Of a stretch of DNA of 64,000 nucleotides, positions 21,004 through 33,800 are shown piece by piece; position 1 is the stretch's first letter; every line of letters starts with the position of its first letter. Under the pieces are notes generated by a model. It made no database searches. It saw nothing but the letters and a program-made list of their open reading frames with translations, and was not told the origin of the DNA. Source of the DNA: Perilla frutescens (Eukaryota; Streptophyta; Magnoliopsida; Lamiales; Lamiaceae); NCBI GenBank assembly GCA_026008535.1, contig BRKX01000002.1, positions 72,189,380 to 72,253,379 of the forward strand, written 5' to 3'. The translations under genes were made by a program, and so were the position numbers.

Positions 21004-21420
21004 GTTAGCCCCTCATTATCTAGGTTTCAACATAGGAGTTGGATAATGAATCGTAATGTAAATAAACAGGTAAGGACATAAGACGTTCCTCGTGGGGCCA
21101 AACATCGAGCCCAAGCAAAAACTAGAAAAGATTGCCCCAATACATGAAAATGACCCTAGAGGTCGAACGCCTAAGCTTTGAGCGCAAGATGTAAGGTAGG
21201 ACGATCGAGGCTTTGAAAGCAAACCATAAGATCGAACACTGAAGCCCCGAGTATGGGTTATGAAGCTGAATGACCCGAGTCATAAAATAACTTGGAGGAA
21301 AAACGCCTAAGTTTTGAGTGCAAGCTGTAAGGTAAGACGATCGAGGCTTTGAAGAGTCTAAAGTTGAAGTGGATGAACTGAGGTTGTGTAGGAGGAAGTT
21401 GAAAAATTCCAACTAGTGTT
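21004..21420 (-). mobile_element. Internal remnant of the LTR element, with direct repeats
   Basis: This segment next to the LTR contains two copies of a block with AACGCCTAAG, GCAAGMTGTAAGGTARGACG and ATCGAGGCTTTGAA (about 21167-21215 and 21300-21352). No gag or pol domain is recognised. The element is truncated on the right. Confidence 0.5.
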
Positions 21421-21827
21421 TGAATGTGAAAAGTAATGGGGAATAGAAAGTATACATGGTGGATTGTTTTACAATTGTTGAGTCACTTTAGCCAAATATT
21501 TCTAACTTTAACCCGAGTCTACATTATAACTTTAATTAAAGTCCTATTTGATCTTAATTTTAAGCACATTTGTTTGTCAGTGAATAGTTGAGATTGCATG
21601 TAAGCCTATGGTGAATCAAGTGTATAGTTCAATGTTTTGATGAGTACTTACTTTTATTTTATCACTTTTTGAGTGTTTGAGTGAAATACACATTGGTGAG
21701 GATCATTGGCTTAATTTTTGCTCGTTGAAATCTATTGTATGTGTTCATGATTTAAGTGTTGTGCTTCCCGATTAGATGTTTGAGGTTGTAGATGCTGGAT
21801 TGTAGATTGTAGATGTGTGTGGGGGGT
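21421..21827 (+). mobile_element. Noncoding 3' internal part of a second LTR element
   Basis: The stretch ends in a G-rich purine tract (GTGTGTGGGGGGT) directly before TGATAA, as expected for a polypurine tract before a 3' LTR. No ORF is recognised. The 5' part of the element is missing, probably cut by the neighbouring element. Confidence 0.5.
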
Positions 21828-23033
21828 TGATAAACTGAGATTTTACACTAGTTTTAGTGTTATGTAATTGTGCATTTTATATTGGTTTACTCGTGTTTTT
21901 ATCACAGTTTATTCGGATTCCACTCGTTCTTGGAGTTTGGTATATGTTGTGACATTTGTAGGTTTTGTCCTGTATTTTGCTATATTTTTTAACAAGAGAT
22001 AGTTAATGATGTCCCAAGGTTGTGCGTTGAAGAAATCTAGTCGAAAATGAGACGAATATGTCGCAGAAGAGAACCCGCGAGCTCGAGCTGCGAGCACGAT
22101 CGCGGGTGACTGGGTCACGGGTCGTCTAGGACAGTCCAATTCTGTGTTGGTTTTGAGCTTTATTTTACTAAGTATAAATAGGGTTTTTGTGCGAAAATTA
22201 CATAAAATCTATCATACCCTAAAGTTGCCACCAGATAAAAGCATCAGAGAAAAGCAGACATGAAGAACAAGACCAAAGGGATTAAAGAGCTTTCAAGATT
22301 AGAGACAAATTAAATCTTCCGAGTTTTATTTACTCTGTTCTTAGAATTTTCATGTCTTATTTGTGGACTATTTTAGTTGTTTATTTTATTATGGATAACT
22401 AAAATCCTATTATTCTAGGGTTGTTTATGATTCATCTATGAAGTTCATTTAATCTATTAAGTTTTTATGCCTATAACTTGGTTGTATTTTGATTATTCTT
22501 ATAATTATTTGTATTGTTTACTTGATCACTAAATGATACAATTCGATGTGTTAATTCATAAATTGAGAGATGAGTTTTAACACAACATCTGAAATAATTA
22601 ACCCGTTAGTTAATAGTAGCACTCGAGAGGGTTGAGGTTAATTGAAAGAGCAATAGACCCTATGAGCCATTTGGAGTTGCATGTTAGATAATTAATATAC
22701 ATATTATTATTTAATTGTTCTAGCACAATTTAAAGTCCCAATCTAGGTATAAAAATGAAAGGATTAAATTGATGAATTAATTGATGATTACTCAATCCTA
22801 GAATATGTCTTTTATTCACCGATTGATTTATTTGTGGTTATTTTCTGTGGTAACATTTATTGCTTTATTTAGGAATTAAATTTAACCATGTTGGGCATTC
22901 TAGATAACTGCAGGGAATTATTTTAAATAATTAATAATATAATCATTAAATTTTTATGGATACGACCTTGTTTACTGCTATACTAAAAGTCTCACTGTAC
23001 ACTTGTAGTTTAGGTGAAAATAAATAGCGAACA
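21828..23033 (+). repeat. LTR, gypsy-like, family shared with 54655-55983
   Basis: It starts TGATAAACTGAG and probably ends AGCGAACA. It shares layout and several patches with 54655-55983: a start with TTTTRCACTA, a GC-rich middle, TATAAATAGGG (about 22172), CTAGGGTTG, and an end with GGATACGAC, CACTGTACACTTGT. No target duplication was found at this end, so the right border is provisional. Confidence 0.55.
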
Positions 23034-24189
23034 ATAGTATAGATTATTGTTTAACTTTGTCAAATTTTATAGGTGTTATTAACTTGAGTGTTGTTAATCA
23101 TAATATCACAACTTGTCTGACCTGTAATTTTCCATTATCAAATCTAATGAAATTCATTATTAATGTTGATTGTGGATTTTTTATTTTTATTTTTATTAAT
23201 TAGCGAATTTTTATTCCTAATATATCGGTCAGTGAATTGACTTAGCCGATTAAAAAGATTATATTTGTGATAACAAAGCATTTTATAAATGAGTAATTAA
23301 TATTAGCATTTTAATTTTAATTTATTTACAGTAACACTAAAATAACATTACCAATTATCAATCAACACTATAAATAATATTACCAACAACAAGTTAAATA
23401 TTATGTATCTAAAAAAAGCATTACCTAAATCACCTAATTTTTTCAGATAAAATCACCCAATTAACTAGAAGTAATCAGTCAATAATTACTTTATTATAGC
23501 ACAAATATATGTATAACATCCAAACTTTTTTTTTTTTTTGAACACGCCCATAATTTGAAAACTCACAAAAAAAAGTTTGTATAAGTTGAATATAATTCTC
23601 CTTAAACTAATCCTCAAATCATGTTCGTTGATCTTAAAAATTAATGGTTGCGATTTATCTGTTTTGCTTTGCATGGAGTTCGGTCTTTGGGTGTACCACT
23701 ACTATAATTTCTGCAGATATACACAGTACAAGTTGTTACACTTTTTGGCGTCGGGCAGCAAAAGAGCACCTACACTGCAAAAGTAAGATATGCTTCTCAT
23801 TATTCATATATAACAGTACGACCTTACAGCCCCTTCTCTAAGAATGATTCTCCTCGTCGTATATCGATGACGGCGGTGAGCTTATTTCTTATTCTTTTGC
23901 GTCTGCCATTTTTTTCACGACTTTCATCCATGTTGTTATCATTGCTTTCCTTCATATTTTTTAAGATTGGTTTGCCTTTTTTCTTTCTCTGTGTAAATCG
24001 ACTCATTGTGGCTCAATGTGGGGAATATTTGTTAGAAAATTGGGTTTAATAAAGTGAGTTGTTTCATTTTATCTGATTTTTAGTGACCGTGATATTTAAC
24101 TCAGGATGAGTTAAATGTTATATGATGTATCTATGTTGCATTAGTATAGTAGTTCCTCAAACTCGATTTTCAGTGAGTGAGAAAGTAAT
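23034..24189. other. AT-rich spacer without genes
   Basis: Only short frames of no recognisable family are present. A homopolymer run lies at 23527-23539. Confidence 0.4.
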
Positions 24190-25562
24190 TGTGAAGTTGG
24201 TCAACGTTGACAGTCTACTATTTTTAAAGTCCAAAATAGCGGCGGAATAAAATAAGAGTTTTAGGATATTTTAATATAATCCAAAATAGTAGCGGAAGCA
24301 TAACATGTTCCAATATTGACCATAGTCAATATTCAGAATTCAAACTACATAATAACGACACAGTCCAAAATAGAACAAAAAAAAAACATGTGTCCACGTC
24401 AGCAGCCTCCATCACTTGTACCTGAAAAACATTTTAAATACGTGGGCTGAGTGCCAGAAAACACTAAGTGGACATGCTTATCATGTTCGTCCAAGTACAT
24501 ATAAATATTTTTCATCTCATGTGGCAAAACAATTTATCATTCATTTGAGATCAATGCGCTCAAATAATCATGCGTGGAGACAGACCCTATGTGATCACAT
24601 AACTATATTTCAATAAAATTGACAATGCCTGAATTCATCATGCAAGTCAAATCACATCCACGAAGAGTGAAAACATTGTATTCATATTGAGTAAAATCTC
24701 AATACATTTAAGCATGGACGAAAGCATTTAAAACATGCTCGTAAAGGTTTTGGTTAGCAAAACCCACCTTGTAGCTAATATATAGCTGAAGCTTTAGCCG
24801 ACTATCCTGATGATCCTCCTACGCCTGAGGTCTCGGGTTTGGGCCTACAAAATAATAAATCCTATTAACACCATGTTGGGCCTTAGTTTATAACATAAAA
24901 TAAGCTTGAGCCTAGAAAACGAGCTCTTGAAACTTTTGGGTCGAAAAGGTATACTTAAAGTGTTAAATGGATTTAAAATAATCCAGTAGATCCATTTGTA
25001 ATTTTAATTGATATTAAAATATCTTAGAAACCGATCCTTAGGAAATTAGTTTAATTTACTCCATAGTTAAGTAATTGTTTTTAGAATAAATTTAATAATT
25101 TTAATTCCATAACATTTTACCTATTGTTTTAGAAAATTAAAACAAAAAGAAAAAGATAATTAACAAAAGCACAAAGATAATAGCATACACCCTAATCAGA
25201 ATGTGCACATTGCTTAATTACCCTACTTAACAATTAATAAAGAACAATTTTCTTCCCCCTTTTCTTTAAAAATTCACGTCACAGACACACCAACACTTTT
25301 AATTTCCAAGTCAACCTACCATTTCTCTTTCTATACTTACACCAAAAGTGATAATTTAATATCAAGGTCTTTCTCTCTCTTCTGACCTCATTTTCCACAT
25401 ACATACAACAACCCAAAATTACTTTATCTCACTACTTTATTCATCTCTCTCTCTCTTTCTTCTTTTATTTTAAAAGTTGGGACTCACACCAACACACAAG
25501 TACAAACTTGTAATTAAAGCAATTTCAACATTGTTCCTCTCACTCCTCAAAGATATAGTGTG

Positions 25563-25600
<38 letters not shown>

Positions 25601-26749
25601 CACACACACATACATACATATACATATATCACACATTTTAAAACCAATCAATGTTTTCTCTCTCTACTGTACTTTGGAAATAAGAGTTTCTCTCTCTCTG
25701 AACACTCTTTTCGTTCGCTGCACACACATCCACATCCTTGTTTATCAATTTATTTTCTTAAAAGAGAACCAACAAATTCCCTCACCCTCTTTTATCTCTG
25801 CACACTTAGAAATTAGGCAACCAAAATTTAAAACTAGTTATCTCCTCACTGCACACTTATACAACCTAAAAAAAAATATAGAATGATAATTAAAAGTCTC
25901 ATTCTTGCTTCTCCAGTGGTCGGTCGACACTCACACACATGCACCAACTCTCTATTTTTCATATTTATTTGCATACAACACCTTCAATATCAAAAGAAAA
26001 ATAAAATAACAATATTTTTTCCAAAGGGTGAAAACCTCAAAAGAACACTGAATTAAGATAATAATAAAAAAAAAGTGGAGAAGTAAGATTTTTTCAGATA
26101 TTGATACTCATGGAGTTTAACTCGAATTTTGACCTTTAAAACACTATGGATCTTTAAAATAAAATAAAGAAAGGGGTAGAGGAGAAAGATGGGAGAACTA
26201 TGGTGTGGTTGCATGTTAGATCCGGCCATCGGAAAAAGTCGCCGGAAAAACTCCGACTTGCAGCCATGGTGGCCCTTTTCCGGCCATTACAACCTTCATT
26301 TCTCCCACCAAACAAGTTCCAAAGTGTTTATAAGGTAAATAGAGGCTTGAATATTGCATTTTAGAAAATTTGACTAAACTTTGGTATTTTCCGGCGGCGG
26401 CAGACAGTGGTCCGACGGCGGTGCTCGGCGGCGCCCCGCCTCCGGCCACCTTGCCGGAAATCGTCTTGAAGGAGGTGGGAAAACAAAAAAAAGAAAATAT
26501 GCGAAACTCACCTCTGAAAAATGGAAGAGAAAATGGATTTTAAAGTGCATTTAGGTGTATTTATATTTATCTGAGTTTGGGCTTCAGCCCAAGGCTTGAT
26601 TTCTTTAGAACTAGGCCTGTTTTTTTTTTTTTTTTTAATTTATCCCACTTACCCTAAGTTGGCCCTTTTAGCACTTAAATTCTATAAATCTACCTTGTTT
26701 GGCCCAAACTTAATGTGGTCCATTTGCTAATATTTTTGGGTATTACAGT
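24190..26749 (-). repeat. Putative long LTR or LARD-like repeat
   Basis: The right end reads GGGTATTACA on the plus strand, so on the minus strand the segment starts TGTAATACCC, a common start for long gypsy LTRs. On the minus strand a TATA-type ATATAAATACACC lies near 26553-26565, then GC-rich CCGGCG-type sequence. The far end has GCTTCCGCTACTATTTTGG and CAACGTTGACC. It includes a (TA)n/(CA)n microsatellite at about 25567-25612 and CT-rich runs. The left border and any partner LTR were not found, so this is tentative. Confidence 0.4.
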
Positions 26750-29700
26750 ATGTGCTTTGGTAGATGATCCAAATGGAAGTCTTTGAGTTGTTATGGGAAC
26801 TTGTAGGGTTCTCTTAGACGAAGTCTCTACATTTAATATCATTCATCGAGTCTCTTATGCTTCTCAGTTCTCCCATGGTCTAGTTCGATGGAGTCTACTG
26901 ATTTGTAGTGCTACTACTGGGTAGGAAGAGGTCAAATGCCAATACCGTGAGCACTAGTCGAAGTGTAATTGTCTTGCGGAAAGAGGTCTCCTTGACTCGG
27001 CTTAATTCCATTCAAAATCTAGTTTGTTGTTTGGTACAAATTTTATCCAAGGCATTTCAAGTCTGGACCATAATCCATTCCAGATAAGACGAGTTTGTTC
27101 TCGTGTATTTGTATTTCTGTTTATCTTGTGATTTTCTCTTGTGTTTGTTTTATATCTCAGTTCAAGATGTTCAAGAACTAGTGCATTCTAATACGTGATT
27201 ACAATCGATGAAGAGAATCTGTTCAGGACTGATCTTTCTATGTCTCTGTGGTTGCTGCTTGGTTACAATTTTACACAAAATAATTGATTTTAGCTTTGCC
27301 TCGAAATCCCATTTGACCTCCCGATCACTTCTTGGGCTTCTTATACAGATTCTTTTTGATCCCGCTTTGATTAGAATATTTCCATCTGATGTGATCCCGA
27401 AGCCACAACAGATATTTGTAAACATTCACTCATTTCATTGATTGAATCTGGAAAGACACTCAGTTGTCTGTATTTTAGTTTTTTAACCTTTTGTATTTTG
27501 CAAGACTGATTTTTTTCCTCTGTTATTGGCGTATTCCATTCAAACTCCACATTTACCAACTTATACAACCTCAACTTTGAGGCTTTTGGATGTTGAATCT
27601 TATCAAGGTAAACAACAAATTCATCACGGTATGCAAGAAAAAATACACTTATTAAAACATAATACTTCAAATTATTCATAATGTTCAAGCAAATACTGAA
27701 ATGAACATATATGGACAATTAATGAAAACAAAAAACAAAAAACAAAAAATGAACCCAAACAAAATATAATGAAAAAAAATCTAAACAAAATATGAAAACT
27801 GACCGACTCCTAAAGACATAAATATGCCACGTAAAAAAATATAAGAGGCAAAAATTATGAACAATGTGATATCGATTTCTACTTCAAGTAGTACTCGTAA
27901 GCATGCTAAATGATACTTAACATAATAATTCATATTACTTGTATAAACTTTTAAATCAAACACTTAAATAAAGATCTATACAACAATTTTTTTTAAACAG
28001 AAAACTGATAACACAATAAATGACAAAAAATAAATCAGATACAAAATGAACTACATTTTGATACTTATTTTCAATTCAACTGGTACACATAAAGGGATTT
28101 TTTGATTCAAGATATTTCCTAGCATATATCTGACTAAAACACATATAGAAACAACATTTATGATTTTAAAAATCCAAATAAAAAATCATCCAGACACAAA
28201 ATACTTAACATAACTTATATGATTTTCAATCAAACACTAAAATGAGCATCTTTGGACACTCAATTAATAAAAAAAATAAAAAAAGAACCAAAACTAAATA
28301 TGAAAAATAACTGAACCTTAAAGACATAAACATACCACTTAAAAATGTGATACCTCTTTTTACTTGGTACTCATAAGCATGCTAACTAATACTTAAAATA
28401 ATAATCCGTGTTACTCATATGAACTGAAACCAAAACGAATAAAAATTCATATTACTCATATTTAGCAAATATTTAACATCTATGAACAGTGAAAGAAAAT
28501 AAAAAATCACATAAAGACCATATCATATACAAAATCAACTACAATCTAATACTTATTTTCAATTCAAGTGGTACACATACAAACATATTCATATTCAACA
28601 GTCTATAATCAGCAAAAGATCAACAATCTATAATGATAAGCATGATTGCTAACATTTGTGCACTCGATTGATGGACTCAAATTGACATCCTTCACCGAAG
28701 AGACTGCAACAAAATAGAGAGCCAATCATTAGCCATATGTGTCGAAGGCAGATCACAAAATTCATGGGAAAATCTAGAAAACACAAATACAGTGGAAAAA
28801 AAATGACAAAATCCAATCAATTTATTTATTTCAGAATCCGAACACGATTTCAACAAAAGAAATAAGAAAATTGTGTATTACTGGAATGAATACACCAAAA
28901 ACTGACGGATCGAGAGACGAAAAGAGACATATAGAGATAATATTGAATCTCCAATGACGAAGCGGTGAGTCAGTGACGGACGATGAAATCAGAAAAATAA
29001 AAAATAGATCGAGTGAGAGAAAGACAGGCAGATGAAGGCTAGGGCTTACAAAAATCCTAACGGTCCTAACTAAGCATAAAAAAAACTTAAATAGCTGGTG
29101 ACGAAGTGCTAAATCGATGAGAACAACACATATTGAATTGGAGAAGAAAAGGGAGCAAGAGAGAAATCGAGAGAGAAGGGGACAACTAGAGTTTTGTGCC
29201 AGAACGAAAATGGAGAAAATGTATGAGATGGGTTAAGAAAAACATTTATACGCTGGGTCACGGGTTTCGGGTCGGGTTGGAGCAGGTCGGCATCTAATGG
29301 ATCATGCTCATACATAAGGTGGATAGGAGAATTTGCGTAAAACTTAATAAGTTAATACGTTTGTTAGTTGTCTGATTATCTTTTTTTTATTAGACAATTA
29401 TTATTTTAAATCTAAAAACTAACAATTGATAAAAAGAAATAATTATTTGATTACACACATACATGTGTATATATGTACGTAATATAATATAATATATTTT
29501 AAATGTTATATTATAAATTATGCAATATTTATTTGTATACAACATGCATCATCTTTACAAATAAAAACTTTCAAAGCAACACAACTTGTGACTCGAGAAA
29601 CAACAATATATACTTCCGTGACTAAAATTTATGAAAAGTATGTGAACAAAGATTATAACAATTAATAACTTGAGTTTCGTTTTAAAGGTTCTTTGAGTTG

Positions 29701-30044
29701 TATATTTATGTAGATTTGTTGGATTTAATTCTTAAAAAATGATAATTATGTTGTACCTTGTAATCAAAATAACATTAATAAATGTATATTGAAACATAAA
29801 AATTTCAATTTACACAAACTATAATAATGCAACATAAATATCTTCATTATATATCAATATAGAGTGTTTTTACACTTATGTTTCAAAATTTTAAAATTTA
29901 CATATTGATACCGAGTATTTGCTTAAATCAACGCTTATAACGTTAGAATAATTTTACGATCTAAAAAATGTTTAACATAGATTGATGAAAATTGCGAAGA
30001 GAAATAACAAAATTCAATATTTGTACAAATTGAATAAATTAAAT
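26750..30044. other. Gene-poor region
   Basis: No coding region is recognised. It contains an imperfect direct duplication at 27770-28620 (listed separately). At 28880-29330 there is a stretch of higher complexity that looks like a leader or promoter but has no identifiable gene beside it. Confidence 0.4.
27770..28620. repeat. Imperfect direct duplication, unit about 500 bases
   Basis: The order AAAGACATAAAYATRCCAC, GTACTCRTAAGCATGCTAA and ATACTTATTTTCAATTCAA is present at 27780-28090 and again at 28300-28580. The second copy is shorter. No coding content is seen. Confidence 0.6.
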
Positions 30045-31061
30045 GGGAGTTTCTATTTGCACCACTCCATTTACTCTTTGCACTTCACCTGCTCAATGCA
30101 CTACTGTTTTTACTCTTTGTACCACCCACATTTACATTAATATCCTTTTATTTTAAACTTAAAATTAATTTCTTTTCTAAATTAATTTAACCTAATTAAT
30201 AATAAAAAAAACAACTTCATCCCCAAACTTGTCGTCCAAAACCCCTTCTTCTTCCCCACCCGTTCAGCCAACCTTCCGTCGCCGCCACCCCGCTTCAATC
30301 AACCTTCCGCCGCTGCCGAGCCAACCTTCCGCCGGCGATTAATGGGTTGGTCTCAAGTTCTTCCTCGATGGTTGACGGTACAGTTGGAAGACCAGTCTTT
30401 CTCTTCTGCTCAGCCCATAATAATTTTTGTGATATCTTTACATTATCTGGTTCCACAGTTGATGCAAACTGCAAGTTCTTCACTGTATACTATACTGCCC
30501 AAGTTCACACAAAAGTATGTAACTTATTGTCAAAAGTAAAGGGCACAGCAAGATTTCAAGTTTTATTGAATACATAACAGCCAAATTCCAGAAATAAGAT
30601 TACACTCAGACATATACAAGAATGCATACATTAGATCACAACACAAGTTTGATCCTTCTATGATTATCTTTTGGGCCCTAATATGATTTAAGGGCAAAAT
30701 AGGTTTTGGTCAGATTCTCAAGAAATTCTGGGACGATCTATCAATATTCGCGCACTCCACCTTTCTACTCCTTGACTGCGATTATGTCTTCTCGCCGGAG
30801 AAAGTGGTGGCAGCGGCGGCGGTCGAGGGGAGGGAAGCCCCCTGCCGTCTCGCCGGAGAAGAGCGCATCTATCTCGCCGAAGAAGAAGATCTGGGCTTTC
30901 TTTTTTCTTTTTCCTTTTTTTTTTAATTTTGTTTTTCAATTATTATTTGATTTTTTTGAATTTTGTAATAAGGATGTTTAGGTAATTTTATAATTAAATA
31001 TTTTTGAATTAATTTTTTTTTGGTGCAAAGAGTAAATTTTGTAGTGCAAATAGAATCTCTC
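30045..31061. mobile_element. Mutator-like Pack-MULE carrying gene fragments
   Basis: The ends are inverted copies: the left reads GGGAGTTTCTATTTGCACCA and the right, reversed, reads GAGAGATTCTATTTGCACTA. Both continue with TTTACTCTTTGCAC. The flanks are AAATTAAAT (30036-30044) and AAACTAAAT (31062-31070), a 9-bp target duplication with one mismatch, which is the Mutator size. The interior has GC-rich patches (30235-30340, 30780-30890), unlike the AT-rich surroundings, and a recognisable glyoxalase II fragment on the minus strand. No transposase is present, so this is a non-autonomous element that captured host sequence. Confidence 0.8.
30343..30492 (-). pseudogene. Captured fragment of glyoxalase II (hydroxyacylglutathione hydrolase)
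   Basis: On the minus strand the frame reads YTVKNLQFASTVEPDN, then KLLWAEQKRKTGLPTVPS and TIEEELETNP. This order matches the C-terminal helical region of plant cytosolic glyoxalase II, which follows the CGHEYT metal-ligand block. That enzyme hydrolyses S-lactoylglutathione to lactate and glutathione. A stop sits just upstream of YTV. After ETNP the sequence departs into element DNA (LIAGG). So only about 50 codons are kept, without most of the metallo-beta-lactamase core. It cannot be catalytic. If transcribed from the element, the antisense or sense RNA could affect the parent gene, which is speculation. Confidence 0.75.
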
Positions 31062-31271
31062 AAACTAAATACTAAGTTTGAAATATTTTTGGCAGTCTAA
31101 GTGTATGCCAGACCAAAAATTGCACTAGTTCTGAGTGTTAATTTGTGTAAACATTAAGTGCTAATATGTATTTTTTTTTTATTTGGGATAAAAGCATAGA
31201 AACTTTAAAATACTAAAGTATAATAAACCCCGTCAAATATGCTAACTATGATTGTATATCTAATAACCTTA

Positions 31272-31641
31272 GGCAATGTTTGGTAGCTTGGATAAAGGCA
31301 TATTAGTAAAGGTATCCAGCAAGAACCGTATGTTTGGTAGCCATTGCTCGTTCACTCGAGGCCCGGTCCTAACGCGAAACCCGAGATGTAATTTACTGAT
31401 TCGGCTGAACATTGTATCCAACGCCGCTCGGTTACCTGGATAAAGACATATTAGTAAAGGTATCCAACAAGAACCGTATGTTTGGTAGCCATTGCTCGTT
31501 CACTCGAGGCCCGGTCCTAACGCGAAACTCGGGATGTAATTTACTGATTCGGCTGGACATTATATCCAACGCCCCTCAGTTACAGTTTCTGGCGTAGCAA
31601 TCTTAGTATATATGTCTTTATCTAGGCTACCAAATATTGCC
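31272..31641. mobile_element. Tourist-like (PIF/Harbinger) MITE with internal duplication
   Basis: The ends are GGCAATGTTTGGTAGC and its inverse GCTACCAAATATTGCC. Both are flanked by TTA (31269-31271, 31642-31644), the PIF/Harbinger target duplication. The interior contains a direct duplication of about 150-160 bases (starting about 31295 and 31440) with AAGAACCGTATGTTTGGTAG and GAGGCCCGGTCCTAACGCG in both. No ORF of note is present. Confidence 0.85.
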
Positions 31642-31840
31642 TTAAACTAATTTATTCATTCCAGAAGTTAGTCTATCAAATAAAACAATGTACCAAACAG
31701 ATGTGTGAAACAATCTTAGTATATTTATCTTAATAACCAAACACACAATTAAAATAGCTAATACGCAATTATCTTTCAAAGCAATCCAGATTTTATTAAT
31801 GTGGGTATATCCGTACCAATATACCAAACATTGTCTTAAG
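31642..31840. mobile_element. Remnant right end of a second Tourist-like MITE
   Basis: At 31811-31840 the sequence reads CCGTACCAATATACCAAACA followed by TTGTCTTAAG. This is another Harbinger-type end (ACCAAACATTGTC) followed by TTA. It suggests that the 31272 element is nested in or fused with an older copy. Confidence 0.5.
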
Positions 31841-32011
31841 ATTATACCTTCTAAAATATATAATATAACATACTACAAAATTTTATAAAAAGAAATTGAG
31901 CGTACCATGAAAAGAAATACTTGAGTTTGTCCCAATACAAAACTTACAAATAAGAACTACTTAAGTAACAAAAAATTAAAGGAGCTGAGCTGGTCGTCTT
32001 ATCTTTGGATT

Positions 32012-33215
32012 TCAAAATTTGAAGAAATATTTGACAGAATCAATCAGAAGAAGTATCCCACAGCTTGCAACTGCCCACGTCGCCGTTTAATGAAACGAGG
32101 TTCAGCTCTCCTTGTAAGAGAATTCATACATGTCATATTTAACTACCAAAACTGACCATTAGTTGAAGAAATCTCCAAACAAATCAGCTCTATCTCCCTC
32201 TCCCTCTCTCTCTCCTTTAATCGAAACAAGGCTCTCCTTGTAAAACAAAACTCCATGCGCACGAGAGCATTGATCCAATTCTGGATCAGGTCTCCATAAT
32301 TTCATTGTGGAGATATCACACATAGTCAGGAATGAAGTATTTGTTTCCATCAACACCTCCCTCTTTTTCCACACACAAATCGGCCGCACATTTTCTGCAA
32401 AAGGGCCAATGCTGAAACTTTTGCTCCACAATCCATCTCTTCCCATCACCCAAAGCTCAACGCATTTGCCAAAATTATATGACATCAAAGCTAACGAATC
32501 AACGTATGCAGCAGTTCGAAGTTTCCTTGGGCTAGATCTAAGACAATCTGGAACTTGGATTACTTGAAACTTCTCACTCCTCATGGCGAAGGCAAGGATG
32601 GCAAAACCATCACCATCAACCAACTCCGCCTGCCAATGATAAAACTCCATTCAAGAATAAGTTGCACACAAACTCACGTTCAATGTTCACAGAGTTCAAG
32701 GAATCCACAGCCTCAATTCTTTTCCAAGAATTACTACTTAAGTTGTAGACACAAGCAAGTATTTGGGACCTCCACTTCTGGAACGCAACCACCTTGTAAT
32801 CTCCACTAGAAGGCTCTAATCCGAATCCACACACGGGCCAACCTTCAATCTCAATCGCATCATGTAATGGGAGTGGAGGGAGTGTCTTGAACTCTCTGAT
32901 GGCAGGGTTGAACAAAGCAACACCTCTCCGGAAATTCAACACACAGAATACGCCATTTGACGGACCCAAAAGACGTATAACTAGAGAACTGGTAGGCATC
33001 AGTGGTAGATGATTGGGCTCTTCGACTCGCATCGTCCTTATATGGATAGATACCATATTGATGAAGGCAAAAAATTAGGCAGTCCTGATTGCTCTCGTGG
33101 CTGAAATGCTGGTGAACCAATGAGAGCACACCACTCCTTGCAAACACACTTGCATCGTAACAGGGGCTTCACAGCCAACCTCAACAAAATCTCATGTACT
33201 CATGTTGCTTTCCAT
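32012..33215 (-). pseudogene. F-box/FBA pseudogene, frameshifted mosaic with two C-terminal ends
   Basis: The start MESNMS (33215) is followed by a deletion and frame change into EILLRLAVKPLLRCKCVCKE (F-box). A further shift leads to HQHFSHESNQDCLIF, then to LLGPSNGVF, FNPAIREFK and GLEPSSGDYKVV (33056-32616), and then to ILAFAMRSEKF, CVELWVMGRDGLW and YKESLVS, ending DLFGDFFN at 32159. At least four frame changes make it non-coding. Downstream, 32012-32120 is a second C-terminus (SLNGDVGSCKLWDTSSD, with small insertions). That tail and its 3' flank (31890-32010) match the gene at 38880. The body is closer to the 43 kb copy. The locus is therefore probably a recombination chimera. Confidence 0.8.
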
Positions 33216-33800
33216 AGTTCACAGTTACTCAAAATCTGAAAAAAATTTGATATAATTAGAAATAACATACGACAGTGAAAGAGTAAATCCGACAACCCAC
33301 TATTATCATTTATCAGGAACGCATTTTTGCATAACAATTAACGCAGATTTTAAATGAAATAGCACTAAATTCTTCATGCAGATTTTAATATGAGTCGGAA
33401 AATTACTGAAACACGTACACATTTAAAAATGAATAGACTAGATATGCTACTCAAAAACCATATTAAATTGTGTTCTCTCCCTTGAACCCTTCAAACAATT
33501 TTGGTAAAGTCAAAAAATAAAAACAATGAAGACAGTTAAAATCTGAAAACCTAGTTGAAGAGGAAATTACTAACACCAAACATTACCCAAAACGAGACAT
33601 TTGTAAAATAACTCAGATATTCCAAAAGTTAAATCTAAGAAACGGAGAGAAGGAAAGGAGTTAGGTTACGGTAGCCGTCTGCAGCCGAATCGACTGTGAA
33701 GAAATACAACTTCACATAGAATGCCGTCGCATTTGGGATTTGGTTTTCCCCTCTGTCGCCAGTTTCGACTTCTACAAACTTCCGCGTATTTATTTCACGG
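33216..33800 (-). promoter_or_regulatory. Leader and intron relic of the 32-33 kb F-box pseudogene
   Basis: The segment aligns by eye with the leaders at 6.5, 13.2 and 16.7 kb. It has the intron body, a donor TACC|GTAACC at about 33670, and the ACGGCATTCTATGTGAAG-type leader exon. The TATA region is degraded (CTACAAACTTCCGCG on the plus strand). Confidence 0.5.

Noticed and set aside
25560..25886. 108-residue ORF starting MFIYIYIYIYIY
   Set aside because: It is the translation of a (TA)n/(CA)n microsatellite.
30706..30981. Arg/Pro-rich ORFs on both strands in the Pack-MULE
   Set aside because: The frames follow from GC-rich codons in a captured or low-complexity patch; no domain can be assigned.
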